DNA of 64,000 nt. Origin: JBHYGK01 sp051859045. GTDB lineage: Bacteria; Pseudomonadota; Gammaproteobacteria; Xanthomonadales; Xanthomonadaceae. Position 1 is the first letter of the stretch, and the number at the start of each line of letters is the position of its first letter. Positions 51,631-61,900 of this stretch are shown piece by piece. The notes under the pieces were generated by a model. The model was not told the origin of the DNA, ran no database searches, and saw only the letters and a program-made list of their open reading frames with translations. A program made the translations under genes and the position numbers. The stretch covers positions 1 through 64,000 of the forward strand of contig JBHYGK010000056.1 of the NCBI GenBank assembly GCA_051859045.1, in the 5' to 3' direction.

Positions 51631-53805
51631 ATGCGCACCAAGACCCTCGCCGCCATGCTGATGGCCGGCCTGCTCACCGCCTGCGGCGACCAGGCCGCCA
51701 CCGACGCGGCCGCGCCCGCCGCCGCCGACGCCCCCGCGGAGGAGCCCGCCGTGGCCGCCGCCGCCGATCCCTACCTCTGGCTGGAGGACGTCGAGGGCGA
51801 GCGCGCGCTGGACTGGGTGCGCGAGCGCAACGCCGCCTCGCAGGCCGGCTTCGAGGCCGCGCCGGGCTTCGCCACCCTGCGCGACGACCTGCGCGCCATC
51901 CTCGACTCCGACGCCAAGATCCCCTACGCCGGCGAGATGGGCGGCTACCTCTACAACTTCTGGCAGGACGCGGCCAACCCGCGCGGCCTGTGGCGGCGCA
52001 CCACGCTCGGGAGCTACCGCACCGCCACCCCGCAGTGGGAGGTGATCCTCGACCTCGACGCGCTCAACGCCGCCGAGGGCGAGAACTGGGTCTGGGCCGG
52101 CGCCGACTGCCTGCGCCCGGCCTACACCCGCTGCCTGGTGTCGCTGTCGCGCGGCGGCGCCGACGCCAACGTCACCCGCGAGTTCGACATCACCACCAAG
52201 GCCTTCGTCGAGGGCGGCTTCTTCCGCCCCGAGGCCAAGGGCGGCGTGAACTGGATCAGCGAGGACGAGGTGTTCGTCTACACCGACTTCGGCGACGGCT
52301 CGATGACCAGCTCCGGCTATCCGCGCATCGCCAAGCGCTGGACCCGCGGCACGCCGCTGGAGTCCGCCACCACGGTGTACGAGGGCACGGCCGAGGACAT
52401 GTACATCGCGGCCTACCACGACGCCACGCCGGGCTTCGAGCGCAGCTTCGTCTCGCGCACGCTGGCCTTCTACAACGACGAGCTGCACGTGGTCGGCGCC
52501 GACGGCGCCCTGACCCGCATCGACGCGCCCAACTCCGCCAACAAGTCGGTGCACAAGGAGTGGCTGCTGCTCGAGCTGCGCGAGCCGCTGGAGTCCAACG
52601 GCACCACCTATGCCGCCGGCAGCCTGCTGGCCGCCAGGTTCGACGACTACATGGCCGGCGACCGCAGCTTCACCGTGCTGTTCGCGCCCACCGAGCGCAC
52701 CTCGCTGGCCGGCTGGACCTTCACCGCCAACCGCCTCGTGCTCAACGTGCTCGAGGACGTCAAGAACCGCCTCAGCGTGCTGACCCCGGCCGCCGCGGCG
52801 GGCGAGGCCTGGGCGTCGGCGCCGATGGCCGGCGCGCCGGACTTCGGCACCGTCTCGGTCAGCGCCTACGACGAGGAGGCCAGCGACGACGTCTGGATGA
52901 CCGTCACCGACTACCTGACCCCGACCACGCTGTCGCTGGGCCCGGTCGACGGCGAGAAGGCCGCGCTCAAGGAGATGCCGGCGTTCTTCGACGCCAGCCA
53001 GTACGAGATCGCCCAGCACTTCGCCACCAGCGAGGACGGCACCCGCGTCCCGTACTTCATGGTCTCGCGCAAGGGCCTGGAGGCCAACGGCGCCAACCCG
53101 ACCCTGCTCTACGGCTACGGCGGCTTCGAGGTCTCGCTGACCCCGGGCTATTCCGGCACCGTCGGCCGCGCCTGGCTGCAGGAGGGCGGCGTGTACGTGG
53201 TCGCCAACATCCGCGGCGGCGGCGAGTACGGCCCGCGCTGGCACCAGGCGGCGCTGCGCGAGAACCGCGACAAGGCCTACCAGGACTTCGCCGCGGTGGC
53301 CCGCGACCTGATCGCGCGCAACGTCACCGCGCCGGCGCACCTGGGCATCCAGGGCGGCAGCAACGGCGGCCTGCTGATGGGCAACATGACCGTGATGTAC
53401 CCCGAGCTGTTCGGCGCCGTGGTCTGCCAGGTGCCGCTGCTCGACATGCAGCGCTACCACCTGCTGCTGGCGGGCGCCTCGTGGATGGCCGAGTACGGCA
53501 ACCCCGAGGTGCCGGGTGACTGGGCGTTCCTGCAGCGCTACTCGCCCTACCAGAACGTCGCCGCCGACGTGGAGTACCCGCCGGTGCTGTTCACCACGTC
53601 CACCCGCGACGACCGCGTCCACCCGGGCCATGCGCGCAAGATGATGGCGCGCATGGAGGAGCAGGGCCACGACGTCACCTACTACGAGAACATCGAGGGC
53701 GGCCACGGCGGCGCGGCCGACAACGGCCAGCGCGCGTACATGCAGGCCATCGCCTACACCTTCCTCAAGCAGAAGCTGTTCCCGGCGGCGCCCGCGGCCG
53801 AGTAA
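51631..53805 (+). CDS. Prolyl oligopeptidase family (S9A) lipoprotein
   Basis: 724 aa. Signal sequence with lipobox LTAC (Cys18), Ala/Asp-rich linker, then a seven-bladed beta-propeller (about 70-420) and an alpha/beta hydrolase domain. Catalytic residues: Ser in GGSNGGLLMG, Asp in STRDDRVHP, His in GGHGGA. These match prolyl endopeptidases, which cleave oligopeptides after Pro. Lipidation suggests periplasmic or outer-membrane location. The adjacent downstream gene is a second S9 lipoprotein of the same length; a hairpin separates them. Confidence 0.93.
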   Translation: MRTKTLAAMLMAGLLTACGDQAATDAAAPAAADAPAEEPAVAAAADPYLWLEDVEGERALDWVRERNAASQAGFEAAPGFATLRDDLRAILDSDAKIPYAGEMGGYLYNFWQDAANPRGLWRRTTLGSYRTATPQWEVILDLDALNAAEGENWVWAGADCLRPAYTRCLVSLSRGGADANVTREFDITTKAFVEGGFFRPEAKGGVNWISEDEVFVYTDFGDGSMTSSGYPRIAKRWTRGTPLESATTVYEGTAEDMYIAAYHDATPGFERSFVSRTLAFYNDELHVVGADGALTRIDAPNSANKSVHKEWLLLELREPLESNGTTYAAGSLLAARFDDYMAGDRSFTVLFAPTERTSLAGWTFTANRLVLNVLEDVKNRLSVLTPAAAAGEAWASAPMAGAPDFGTVSVSAYDEEASDDVWMTVTDYLTPTTLSLGPVDGEKAALKEMPAFFDASQYEIAQHFATSEDGTRVPYFMVSRKGLEANGANPTLLYGYGGFEVSLTPGYSGTVGRAWLQEGGVYVVANIRGGGEYGPRWHQAALRENRDKAYQDFAAVARDLIARNVTAPAHLGIQGGSNGGLLMGNMTVMYPELFGAVVCQVPLLDMQRYHLLLAGASWMAEYGNPEVPGDWAFLQRYSPYQNVAADVEYPPVLFTTSTRDDRVHPGHARKMMARMEEQGHDVTYYENIEGGHGGAADNGQRAYMQAIAYTFLKQKLFPAAPAAE

Positions 53806-53831
53806 GCCGCGCTCCCGCGCCACGCCACACC

Positions 53832-53858
53832 CGCCAGCCCGCCCCGCGCGGGCTGGCG
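53832..53858 (+). terminator. Hairpin terminator between the two S9 peptidase genes
   Basis: CGCCAGCCCGC, loop CCCGC, GCGGGCTGGCG, then CGTTTCG; 11-bp perfect stem 26 bp past the first peptidase stop. Confidence 0.65.
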
Positions 53859-53904
53859 CGTTTCGAGCCCGCCTCGCCCCTCCACGCACGCCCCGGAGCC
53901 CCGC

Positions 53905-56079
53905 ATGACCAGCCGCACGCCCCTCGCCGCGAGCCTCGCGCTCGCCACCGCCCTGCTCGCCGGCTGCGGCGAGTCGCCCGCCCCGGCGGCCGACGCCCCC
54001 GCGGCCGACGCCGCCGCCGCGCCGGTCCCGCCGGTGGCCGAGAAGCGCGACCACGCCGTGGTCGCGCCGCACGGCGCCACCCGCAACGACGAGTACTACT
54101 GGCTGCGCGACGACAGCCGCACCGCGCCCGACGTGATCGCCTACCTCGAGGCCGAGAACGCCTACGCCGACGCCGTGCTGGCCGACATCGCCCCGCTCGA
54201 GGACGCGCTGTACGCCGAGATCGTCGGCCGCATCCAGCAGGACGACAGCTCGGTGCCTTACACCGACGGCGGCTGGGTCTACTACACCCGCTTCGCCGAG
54301 GGCCAGGAGTACCCGATCCACGCCCGCCGCGAGGGCACGATGGATGCGCCGGAGCAGGTGATGCTCGACGTCAACCAGCTCGCCGCCGGCCAGGGCTTCT
54401 TCCAGGTCGGCGCCTGGGAGGTCAGCGAGGACGGCCATCGGCTGGCCTGGGCCGAGGACACCAGCGGCCGCCGCCAGTACACCCTGCGGGTGAAGGACCT
54501 GCGCACCGGCGAGGTGCTGCCCGACACCATCACCGGTGCGTCCGGCTCGCTGGTCTGGGCCAATGACGGCCTGAGCTTCTTCTACGTCGAGAACGACCCG
54601 GTCACCCTGCTCAGCACCCGCGTGAAGCAGCACGTGCTCGGCACCGACCCGGCCACCGACGCGGTGGTGTACGAGGAGGCCGACACCAGCTTCTACATGG
54701 GCCTCGGCCGCACCACCGACGACACCCACCTGTGCATCGGCGTCAGCTCGACCGTGTCGAGCGAGCAGCGCTGCACCGACGCGTCCGCCCCCGGCGAGTG
54801 GAAGGTCATCGCCCCGCGCGAGCGCGACGTCGAGTACAGCGCCGACCGCATCAACGGCCAGTGGGTCATCACCACCAACTGGGACGCGCCGAACTGGCGG
54901 ATCATGACCGCCCCGGGCGACGCGTTCGGCTCGCGCGAGGCCTGGCAGGAGCTGGTGCCGCACGCCGAGACCGTGTTCATCAACGGCGTGCAGGCCTTCG
55001 AGGGCTTCCTGGCGATCTCCGAGCGCAGCGAGGGCCTGATGCGGATCCGCATCCGCCCGTGGGAGGGTGAAGAGCGCTTCGTCGATGCCGACGAGCCCGC
55101 CTACACCATGGGCTTCGGCATGAACGCCGAGCCGGGCACCGACTGGCTGCGCTACACCTACACCTCGCTGACCACCCCGGCCACCACCTTCGAACTCAAC
55201 GTCGCCACCGGCGAGCGCCGCATGCTCAAGCAGCAGCCGGTGCTGGGCGGCTTCGACGCCAGCCGCTACGTCACCGAGCGCCTGTGGGCCACCGCCCGCG
55301 ACGGCACCCGGATCCCGGTCAGCCTGGTGCGCCACGTCGACACCCCCGTCGACGGCACCGCGCCGATGCTGCAGTACGCCTACGGCAGCTACGGCAGCTC
55401 CACCGACCCGCGCTTCAATTCGGGCCTGCTGAGCCTGCTCGACCGCGGCGTGGTGTACGCGATCGCGCACATCCGCGGCGGCCAGGAGATGGGCCGGGCC
55501 TGGTACGACCAGGGCCGGATGATGAACAAGATCAACACCTTCACCGACTTCATCGACGTCACCGACTTCCTGGTGGCCGGCGGCCACGCCGCGCCGGACC
55601 GCGTCGCGGCCTACGGCGGCAGCGCCGGCGGCCTGCTGATGGGCGCGATCGCCAACATGGCGCCGGAGAAGTACGACGTCATCGTGGCCGCCGTGCCCTT
55701 CGTCGACGTGGTCACCACGATGCTCGACGAGTCGATCCCGCTGACCACCAACGAGTTCGACGAGTGGGGCAACCCGGGCGCCAGCGTCGAGGCCTACGCG
55801 TACATGCTGTCGTACTCGCCCTACGACCAGGTCAAGGCCCAGGCCTATCCGGCGATGCTGGTCACCACCGGCCTGCACGACTCCCAGGTGCAGTACTTCG
55901 AGCCGGCCAAGTGGGTGGCCCGCCTGCGCGCCACCGCCACCGGCGACGCGCCGCTGGTGATGCGCACCAACATGGAGGCCGGCCACGGCGGCGCCTCGGG
56001 CCGCTTCCAGGCCCAGCGCGAGGCCGCCGAGCGCTACGCCTTCATGCTGCGCGAGCTGGGCGTCGCCACGACGCCCTGA
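53905..56079 (+). CDS. Oligopeptidase B-type S9 lipoprotein
   Basis: 724 aa. Signal with lipobox LAGC (about Cys22), Ala/Pro linker, N-terminal propeller with the OpdB-type start (NDEYYWLRDDSR) and a hydrolase domain: Ser in GGSAGGLLMG, Asp in TGLHDSQVQYFEPAKW, His in EAGHGGASGRF. The DSQVxYxEPAKW motif is the oligopeptidase B (trypsin-like specificity) signature. Probably periplasmic because of the lipobox, whereas E. coli PtrB is cytoplasmic. Closed by a strong terminator. Confidence 0.93.
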   Translation: MTSRTPLAASLALATALLAGCGESPAPAADAPAADAAAAPVPPVAEKRDHAVVAPHGATRNDEYYWLRDDSRTAPDVIAYLEAENAYADAVLADIAPLEDALYAEIVGRIQQDDSSVPYTDGGWVYYTRFAEGQEYPIHARREGTMDAPEQVMLDVNQLAAGQGFFQVGAWEVSEDGHRLAWAEDTSGRRQYTLRVKDLRTGEVLPDTITGASGSLVWANDGLSFFYVENDPVTLLSTRVKQHVLGTDPATDAVVYEEADTSFYMGLGRTTDDTHLCIGVSSTVSSEQRCTDASAPGEWKVIAPRERDVEYSADRINGQWVITTNWDAPNWRIMTAPGDAFGSREAWQELVPHAETVFINGVQAFEGFLAISERSEGLMRIRIRPWEGEERFVDADEPAYTMGFGMNAEPGTDWLRYTYTSLTTPATTFELNVATGERRMLKQQPVLGGFDASRYVTERLWATARDGTRIPVSLVRHVDTPVDGTAPMLQYAYGSYGSSTDPRFNSGLLSLLDRGVVYAIAHIRGGQEMGRAWYDQGRMMNKINTFTDFIDVTDFLVAGGHAAPDRVAAYGGSAGGLLMGAIANMAPEKYDVIVAAVPFVDVVTTMLDESIPLTTNEFDEWGNPGASVEAYAYMLSYSPYDQVKAQAYPAMLVTTGLHDSQVQYFEPAKWVARLRATATGDAPLVMRTNMEAGHGGASGRFQAQREAAERYAFMLRELGVATTP

Positions 56080-56100
56080 GCCCCGCCCGGCAGGTCCCGC

Positions 56101-56131
56101 CGACGGCCGCCCCGGGGAGGGGCGGCCGTCG
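56101..56131 (+). terminator. Strong terminator after the OpdB-type gene
   Basis: CGACGGCCGCCCC, loop GGGGA, GGGGCGGCCGTCG, followed by TCGTTTATT; 13-bp stem. Confidence 0.75.
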
Positions 56132-56177
56132 TCGTTTATTGGACCTTCGTCCCGGTTCCCGCCCGCGGGCTTGCGCC

Positions 56178-56183
56178 TATACT
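56178..56183 (+). promoter_or_regulatory. Promoter of lptM (GTTCCC-N17-TATACT)
   Basis: TATACT with a possible -35 GTTCCC (56155-56160) at 17-bp spacing. Transcription would begin at 56190, one base before the ATG. Confidence 0.5.
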
Positions 56184-56190
56184 CGGGCGC

Positions 56191-56319
56191 ATGAAGACCG
56201 TCCTCCGCCGCCTCACCGCCGTCACCGTCCTGCTCGCCATCGGCTGCGTCGTCGCCGCCTGCGGCCAGAAGGGCGACCTCGTCCGCCCCGCCAGCAGCCA
56301 GGCCGGCCCCGCGCGCTGA
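56191..56319 (+). CDS. lptM: LptM, small lipoprotein of LPS export (LptDE maturation)
   Basis: 42 aa, too short to be noticed by length. It has a signal sequence and lipobox VAAC (Cys24) followed at once by the family signature CGQKGDL-x-RP (E. coli CGLKGPLYFP). LptM (YifL) is an outer-membrane lipoprotein that helps LptD form its native disulfides in the LPS transport complex. The mature part is only about 19 residues. The promoter gives a leaderless or 1-nt leader mRNA with no Shine-Dalgarno. dapF follows 70 bp later. Confidence 0.88.
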   Translation: MKTVLRRLTAVTVLLAIGCVVAACGQKGDLVRPASSQAGPAR

Positions 56320-56389
56320 GCCGCGCCCGCCGCCGCGCGCCCCGCCGCGCCGCCCCGCCGCTTCCCGTGACCGCGCGCGCCGAGGCAAG

Positions 56390-57253
56390 ATGCGCGGCAT
56401 GACCGCGCTCGCTTTCAGCAAGATGCACGGCGCCGGCAACGACTTCGTCGTGATCGACCTGCGCGGTGGCCGCCCCGCGCCCGCCGTGCGCGAGGTCCGC
56501 GCGATGGGCGACCGCCACCGCGGCATCGGCTTCGACCAGCTGCTCACCATCGACGACCCGCCCGCGGGCAGCGACGCCGTGGCCAGCTACCGGATCTGGA
56601 ACGCCGACGGCACCGAGGCCGGGCAGTGCGGCAACGGCGCGCGCTGCATCGCGCATTGGCTGCACCGCGAGGGCTCGGCGCGCGGCGCCCGCTTCGCGAT
56701 CCACGGCCCGCCCGGCCGGATCGAGGTGGAGGCGCTCGAGGACGGCCACTACGCGCTGTCGATGGGCGTGCCGGCGCTCGAGGCCGCGCGGATCCCCTTC
56801 CTGCCCGCGCCCGGGGCCGACGCCGACGCCGTCGAGCACGCGCTTGCGCTGCCCGACGGCCGCGTGCTGCGGGCCGGCCTGGTGTCGATGGGCAACCCGC
56901 ACGCCGTCATCGAGGTCGACGACCTCGCCGGCTTCGACCTCGAGCGCATCGGCCCCTGGCTGCAGGCGATGCCCGCGTTCCCCGCCTCGGTGAACGTCGG
57001 CGCCGCCCGCGTGCTGGCGCGCGACGCCATCGCGCTGCGCGTGTTCGAGCGCGGCGCCGGCGAGACCCTGGCCTGCGGCAGCGGCGCCTGCGCCGCGGTG
57101 GTGGCGCTGGCGCGCCGCGGCCGCCTCGACCGCGGCGAGGTCCGCGTGCAGCTGCCCGGCGGCACGCTGCACGTCACCTGGCCCACCGACGACGCCCCGG
57201 TCCGGATGGCCGGGCCCGCCGCCTTCGTCTTCCATGGAGAATGGACCGCATGA
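56390..57253 (+). CDS. dapF: Diaminopimelate epimerase
   Basis: 287 aa. FSKMHGAGNDFVVID (10-24) is the family start; both catalytic Cys are in GQCGNGARC (near 86) and LACGSGACA (near 228). It interconverts L,L- and meso-diaminopimelate for lysine and peptidoglycan. Start at 56390 is preferred: GAGG precedes by four bases; ATG at 56399 is an alternative nine bases downstream. Its stop overlaps the next gene by four bases (ATGA). Confidence 0.96.
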   Translation: MRGMTALAFSKMHGAGNDFVVIDLRGGRPAPAVREVRAMGDRHRGIGFDQLLTIDDPPAGSDAVASYRIWNADGTEAGQCGNGARCIAHWLHREGSARGARFAIHGPPGRIEVEALEDGHYALSMGVPALEAARIPFLPAPGADADAVEHALALPDGRVLRAGLVSMGNPHAVIEVDDLAGFDLERIGPWLQAMPAFPASVNVGAARVLARDAIALRVFERGAGETLACGSGACAAVVALARRGRLDRGEVRVQLPGGTLHVTWPTDDAPVRMAGPAAFVFHGEWTA

Positions 57254-57984
57254 GCCCGCCCACCCCGCCGCGTGACGCCGACCACCCCGCCGCCGAGCGC
57301 GCCGAGGCCACCGACGCCCGCGCCCAGACCGCCGAGGTCGCGGCCTGGCTGCGCCGCCACCCGCAGTTCCTGCAGCACTTCCCCGACCTCGCGCTGAGCC
57401 TGGTGGTCCCGCGCGAGAGCGGCAGCGCGGCCTCGCTGGCCAGCTACCAGCTCGAGGTGCTGCGCGACAAGAACCGCGAGCTCACCCGCCGCCTCAACGA
57501 ACTCTTCGCCAACGCCCAGGAGAACGAGCGCCTGGCCGTGCGCACCCACCAGCTGACGCTGGCGCTGATGCGCCAGTCCAGCGCGGCCGACACCCTGCGC
57601 GCGATGGTCGCGGTGCTGGGCGAGGACTTCCACGGCGAGCAGGTGCGCGTGCTGCTGCACCACGCCGTCGATGGCGCGGGCCAAGCCCCGTGGCTGCAGG
57701 TGCGCGATGCCGCCGACCCCGCGCTGGCGCCGCTGCGCGCGGCGCTGGCCGCGGCCGCCGGCGAGCCGCTGTGCGGCCGGCTCGCGCCCGAGGTGCAGGC
57801 GCTGGTGTTCGGCGAGGACGCGGCCCGGGTGGCCTCGGCCGCGCTGCTGCCGCTGCCCGGCCTCGGCCTCGTGGCGATCGGCAGCGCCGAGCCCGCCCGC
57901 TTCTTCCCCGGGATGGGCACGCTGTTCCTGCGCATGATGGGCGACGCGCTGGTCACCGCGCTCGGGCGCTGGCCGCGGGCGTGA
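57250..57984 (+). CDS. DUF484 family protein
   Basis: 244 aa. After an Ala/Asp-rich leader the family domain begins with VAAWLRRHPQFLQHFPDLALSL, a short coiled coil (LEVLRDKNRELTRRLNELFANAQENERL) and a GAF-like C-terminal half (RFFPGMGTLFLRMMGDAL). Unknown function; conserved between dapF and xerC in gammaproteobacteria. Of two start codons (57241 and 57250) the second is chosen because GGAG lies ten bases before it. Its stop overlaps the xerC start (GTGA). Confidence 0.92.
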   Translation: MSPPTPPRDADHPAAERAEATDARAQTAEVAAWLRRHPQFLQHFPDLALSLVVPRESGSAASLASYQLEVLRDKNRELTRRLNELFANAQENERLAVRTHQLTLALMRQSSAADTLRAMVAVLGEDFHGEQVRVLLHHAVDGAGQAPWLQVRDAADPALAPLRAALAAAAGEPLCGRLAPEVQALVFGEDAARVASAALLPLPGLGLVAIGSAEPARFFPGMGTLFLRMMGDALVTALGRWPRA

Positions 57985-58880
57985 GCGACGCGGCCGCCGA
58001 GGTCGAGGGCTACCTCGCCCGGCTCGCGGTCGAGCGGCGCAGCTCGCCGCACACGCTGTCCGCCTACCGCCGCGACCTCGAGGCCCTGCTGGGCTGGATG
58101 CAGGCCGAGGGCCTGGCGCGCTTCGACGCGCTCGATCCCGAGCGCCTGCGCGGCTTCATCGCCAGCGAGCATCGCCGCGGCCTCGGCGCCAGCTCGCTGC
58201 AGCGGCGGCTCTCGGCCTGCCGCAGCCTGTTCCGCGACCTCCAGCGCCGCGGCCTGCTCGCGGTGAACCCCAGCGCCGGCCTGCGCGCGCCCAAGGCCCC
58301 GCGCAAGCTGCCGCAGGTGCTGGACGCCGACGAGGCCCAGCAGCTGGTCGAGGTGCCCACCGACGCGCCGCTGGGCGTGCGCGACCGCGCGCTGCTGGAG
58401 CTGTTCTATTCCTCGGGCCTGCGCCTGTCGGAGCTGGTGGGCCTGCGCTGGGCCGACCTCGACCTGCCCGGCCAGCTGGTGCGGGTGCTGGGCAAGGGCG
58501 CCAAGACCCGCATCGTGCCGGTGGGCCGGCACGCGAAGGCGGCGCTCGAGGCCTGGCGCGGCGAGTCCGCGCCGCCCTCGCCGCAGGCGCCGGTGTTCCC
58601 GGGCCGCGGCGGCGGGCCGATCAGCCCGCGCGCGGTGCAGCTGCGGCTGCGCCTGCTCGCCCAGCGCCAGGGCCTGTTCAAGCGCGTGCACCCGCACCTG
58701 CTGCGGCACAGCTTCGCCAGCCACGTGCTGGAGAGCTCGGGCGACCTGCGCGGCGTGCAGGAGCTGCTCGGCCACGCCGACATCGCCACCACCCAGATCT
58801 ACACCCACCTCGACTTCCAGCACCTGGCCCGCGTGTACGACGCCGCGCATCCGCGCGCCAAGCGCAAGCCCGGCGGCTGA
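57981..58880 (+). CDS. xerC: Tyrosine recombinase XerC
   Basis: 299 aa. N-terminal SAM-like core-binding domain (1-95), C-terminal catalytic domain with the Arg in SSGLRLSELVGLRW, Lys in KGAKTRIVP, HxxR in HPHLLRHSFASH, and nucleophile Tyr in THADI-type block LGHADIATTQIYTHLD. With XerD it resolves chromosome dimers at dif. The start is a GTG at 57981 overlapping DUF484 by four bases. Convergent with the chemoreceptor gene. Confidence 0.97.
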   Translation: MSDAAAEVEGYLARLAVERRSSPHTLSAYRRDLEALLGWMQAEGLARFDALDPERLRGFIASEHRRGLGASSLQRRLSACRSLFRDLQRRGLLAVNPSAGLRAPKAPRKLPQVLDADEAQQLVEVPTDAPLGVRDRALLELFYSSGLRLSELVGLRWADLDLPGQLVRVLGKGAKTRIVPVGRHAKAALEAWRGESAPPSPQAPVFPGRGGGPISPRAVQLRLRLLAQRQGLFKRVHPHLLRHSFASHVLESSGDLRGVQELLGHADIATTQIYTHLDFQHLARVYDAAHPRAKRKPGG

Positions 58881-58908
58881 GCGGTGCCTGGCCGGCCCCG
58901 GCGCGGGC

Positions 58909-61900
58909 TCAGGCCCGCTGCAGCGCCCGGCCCAGGGCGCGGATCGCCGCCACGGTCTGGGTGGTCTGCTGCACGAACTCGCCGGTGAGCAGGGCCTCGG
59001 CCTCGGCCTGCCGGCCCTCGTCGGTGCAGCGCGCCACGCCGCCGGCGCAGGCGTGGAAGGCCGCGTGGCTGGCGCGCAGGGCCACGAACTCGGGCAGGCG
59101 CGCGAAGCGCTTGCCGCCCGTGCCGTGGATCCACTGGCCCAGCGCGCAGGCGTCGTCGCGGCCGGCCACCGTGGCGTCCACGCGCTCGCCGCGACCGGCG
59201 ATGTGGTCGAACAGGCGCTGCTTCCAGGCCTGGTGGCCGCGGACCATCGCGTCGAGGTCGACGCCGGCGACGTCGCTGGAGCGCCCGGCGGCCGACTCGA
59301 GCCGGAACACCGCCACCACCTCCTGCATCGCCCGCGCCTGCTCGGCCATCGAGGCCGCGGCGGCCGACGCCTCCTCCACCAGCGCGGCGTTCTGCTGGGT
59401 CACCTGGTCCATCATCGTGACGGTCTGGTTGACCTGCTCGATGCCGCGGGTCTGCTCGTGGGTGGCGGCGCTGATGTCGGCGACGATCGCCGCCACCTCG
59501 CGCGCCGAGGCCATGATGCCGTCGATGGTGTCGCCGGCCGCGTGCACCTGGCGGCTGCCGTGGGTGACCTGCTCGACCGACTCGGCGATCAGCGCGCTGA
59601 TCTCCTTCGCCGCCTGCGCCGAGCGCTGCGCCAGCGCGCGCACCTCGCCGGCCACCACCGCGAAGCCGCGGCCCTGGTCGCCGGCGCGGGCCGCCTCGAC
59701 CGCCGCGTTGAGCGCCAGGATGTTGGTCTGGAACGCGATGCCGTCGATGGTGGAGGTGATGTCGGCGACCCGGCGCGAGACCTGCTCGATGCCCTCCATC
59801 GTCTGCACCACCTCGGCCATCGCCCGGCTGCCCTCGGCGGCCACGCGCTCGGAGTGCTGCGAGCGCTCGGCGGCGCGGCGCGCGTTCTCGGCGGTGGCGC
59901 GCACGGTCGAGGTCAGCTCCTCGAGCGAGGCGGCGGTCTCCTCGAGGCTGGCGGCCTGCTGCTCGGTGCGGCGCGAGAGGTCGTCGTTGCCCGCGGCGAT
60001 CTCGCCCGCGGCCTCGGTGATCGCGCCCGCGGCCTGCTGGATCCGGCCGACGACTTCGCCGAGCTCGCCGGCGGTGCGGTTGCTGTCCTCGAGCAGCTGG
60101 CCGAAGGCGCCGTCGAGCCGGGCCTCGGCGCGGTAGCCGAGGTCGCCGTTGGAGAGCGCCGACATCGACGCCTGGACCTCGGTGATCGCGGCGCTGGTGG
60201 CCTCGAGCAGGCCGTTGATCGAGCCGGCGATCTGGGCGAAGCGCGGATCCTCGGCGTCTGCGTGCAGGCGCACGTCGAGGTCGCCGGCGCCGGCGGCCGC
60301 GACGACCCGGCGCAGCTCCTCCTGCAGCTCGGTGTCGGCGGTGCGGTCGAGCCACTCGAGCACGGTGCCGATGCGCTGGCCGGCGGCGTCGAGGATCGGG
60401 TTGGCGGCCAGCTCGAAGTGGCGGCGGCCCACCTGGATGCGCGCACGGTGGATCCCCGCGAGCGCGCCGACGACCGCGCGCTGGTGCTCCGGGCGCGCAT
60501 GGAACACGTCGAAGGGCTTGCCCAGCACCTCGCGGGCCCGGAAGGACGGCATCCGGGCGCGGAGGTCGTCCTCGGCGTCGATCAGCGTGGCCTGCACGGC
60601 CGGGTTCACGTAGACGATGGTGTTGGAGGCGTCGGCGATCATCACGCCCGCGCTGGCCACCTCGAGGGCGCTGCGGACGCGGGCGTTCTCGGCGGCGATT
60701 TCGCGCTCGTGGGTCAACGAGGCGTCGAGCTGCTCCTGCATGCGCTTGAGCCCGGCCAGCAGCTGGCCGGCCTCGTCGTGGCGGGCGATGGCGATGCGGT
60801 TGTCGAGCTGGCCGTCGGCGATGCGCTTGGACAGCACCACGCCGTAGCGCAGCGTCGACACCAGCTGCGAGGAGATCCGCCAGCTGAACCAGCCCACGCC
60901 CAGGATCAGCACCGCCAGCGCGAGCGCGGTGCCGTTGAACTGGCGGCGCGCGGTGGCGAGGTTGGCCTCCGAGAGCGCCTGCAGGCCGTCGAGGATCGCC
61001 AGCTGCAGCGCGTACTGGGCGTCGACCGCGGCGGTGGTGGTGGCGATCCAGGCCTGCGGGTCCGCGGGCGGCTGGCCGCTGGCCAGCACCTCGGCGTCGA
61101 CCATCGCCAGCGCGGCGTTGATCGGCGCCTCGGCGTCCGCGGCGCGCGCCGCGATCGTCGCGCCGGCGTCGCCGAGCATCGCCAGCGACTTGCCGAGCTC
61201 GTGGCGGAAGGTCGCCGCGCTGGTCCGGGCCATCTGCAGGTCGCCGGCGACCGCGTGCATCGTCGCCGGCGGCAGGGCCGGGGCCGCGGGGGCGGCGTCG
61301 AAGGCGGCCCCGTCGGCGCCGGCCCCGTCGAAGCCGCCCTCGTCGATGGCGGGCGGCGCCACGGCGACCGGCGCGGCGCTGGCGAGCACGCCGCGGGCGC
61401 GCAGCACGGCCAGGTTCTCGCCCACGCTCGGGCCGACCACGAGGCCGGCGTACATCAGGTGGTAGGCGTCGACGTAGGGGGTGTAGACGTAGGCCGACTC
61501 GTCGCGCAGCGCGTCGAGCAGCGCGAACTGCACCGCGGCGGATTCCACGTCGCGCACCAGCAGGCCGTCGCCGTCGAGGCTGGCGGCCTCGGCCCGCAGC
61601 GCGTCCCAGTCCGCCTTCACCGCGGCCAGCGCCTCGGCGCTGCGGACGAAGCCCGGGCGCTCGGCCATCTCCTGCTCCAGCCGCGCCAGCGCGGCGTCGA
61701 CGTCGGCCGCGGCCGCGTCGCGGCCCTCGGCGCCCGCGCCGGTCGCGGTCGCCGCGATCGCCCCGTCGCGATAGCGCTGGGCGCCATGCAGGAGGGCGAA
61801 CACGTCGCGCAGCGGGGCGATGCCACTGAGCTCCTGCTCCGAGACCCCCACCGTGACCTGCAGCGAGCGCACGTAGGAGAGGGTGGGGATGAGCACCGCC

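Noticed and set aside
51112..56550. Very long open frame of 1812 codons on the minus strand, and similar ones (for example 8836-12510 plus, 499-3873 minus)
   Set aside because: Composition is low-complexity (Gly/Arg/Ala/His), there are no domains, and each is antisense to well-supported genes. At this G+C content stop codons are rare in off frames.
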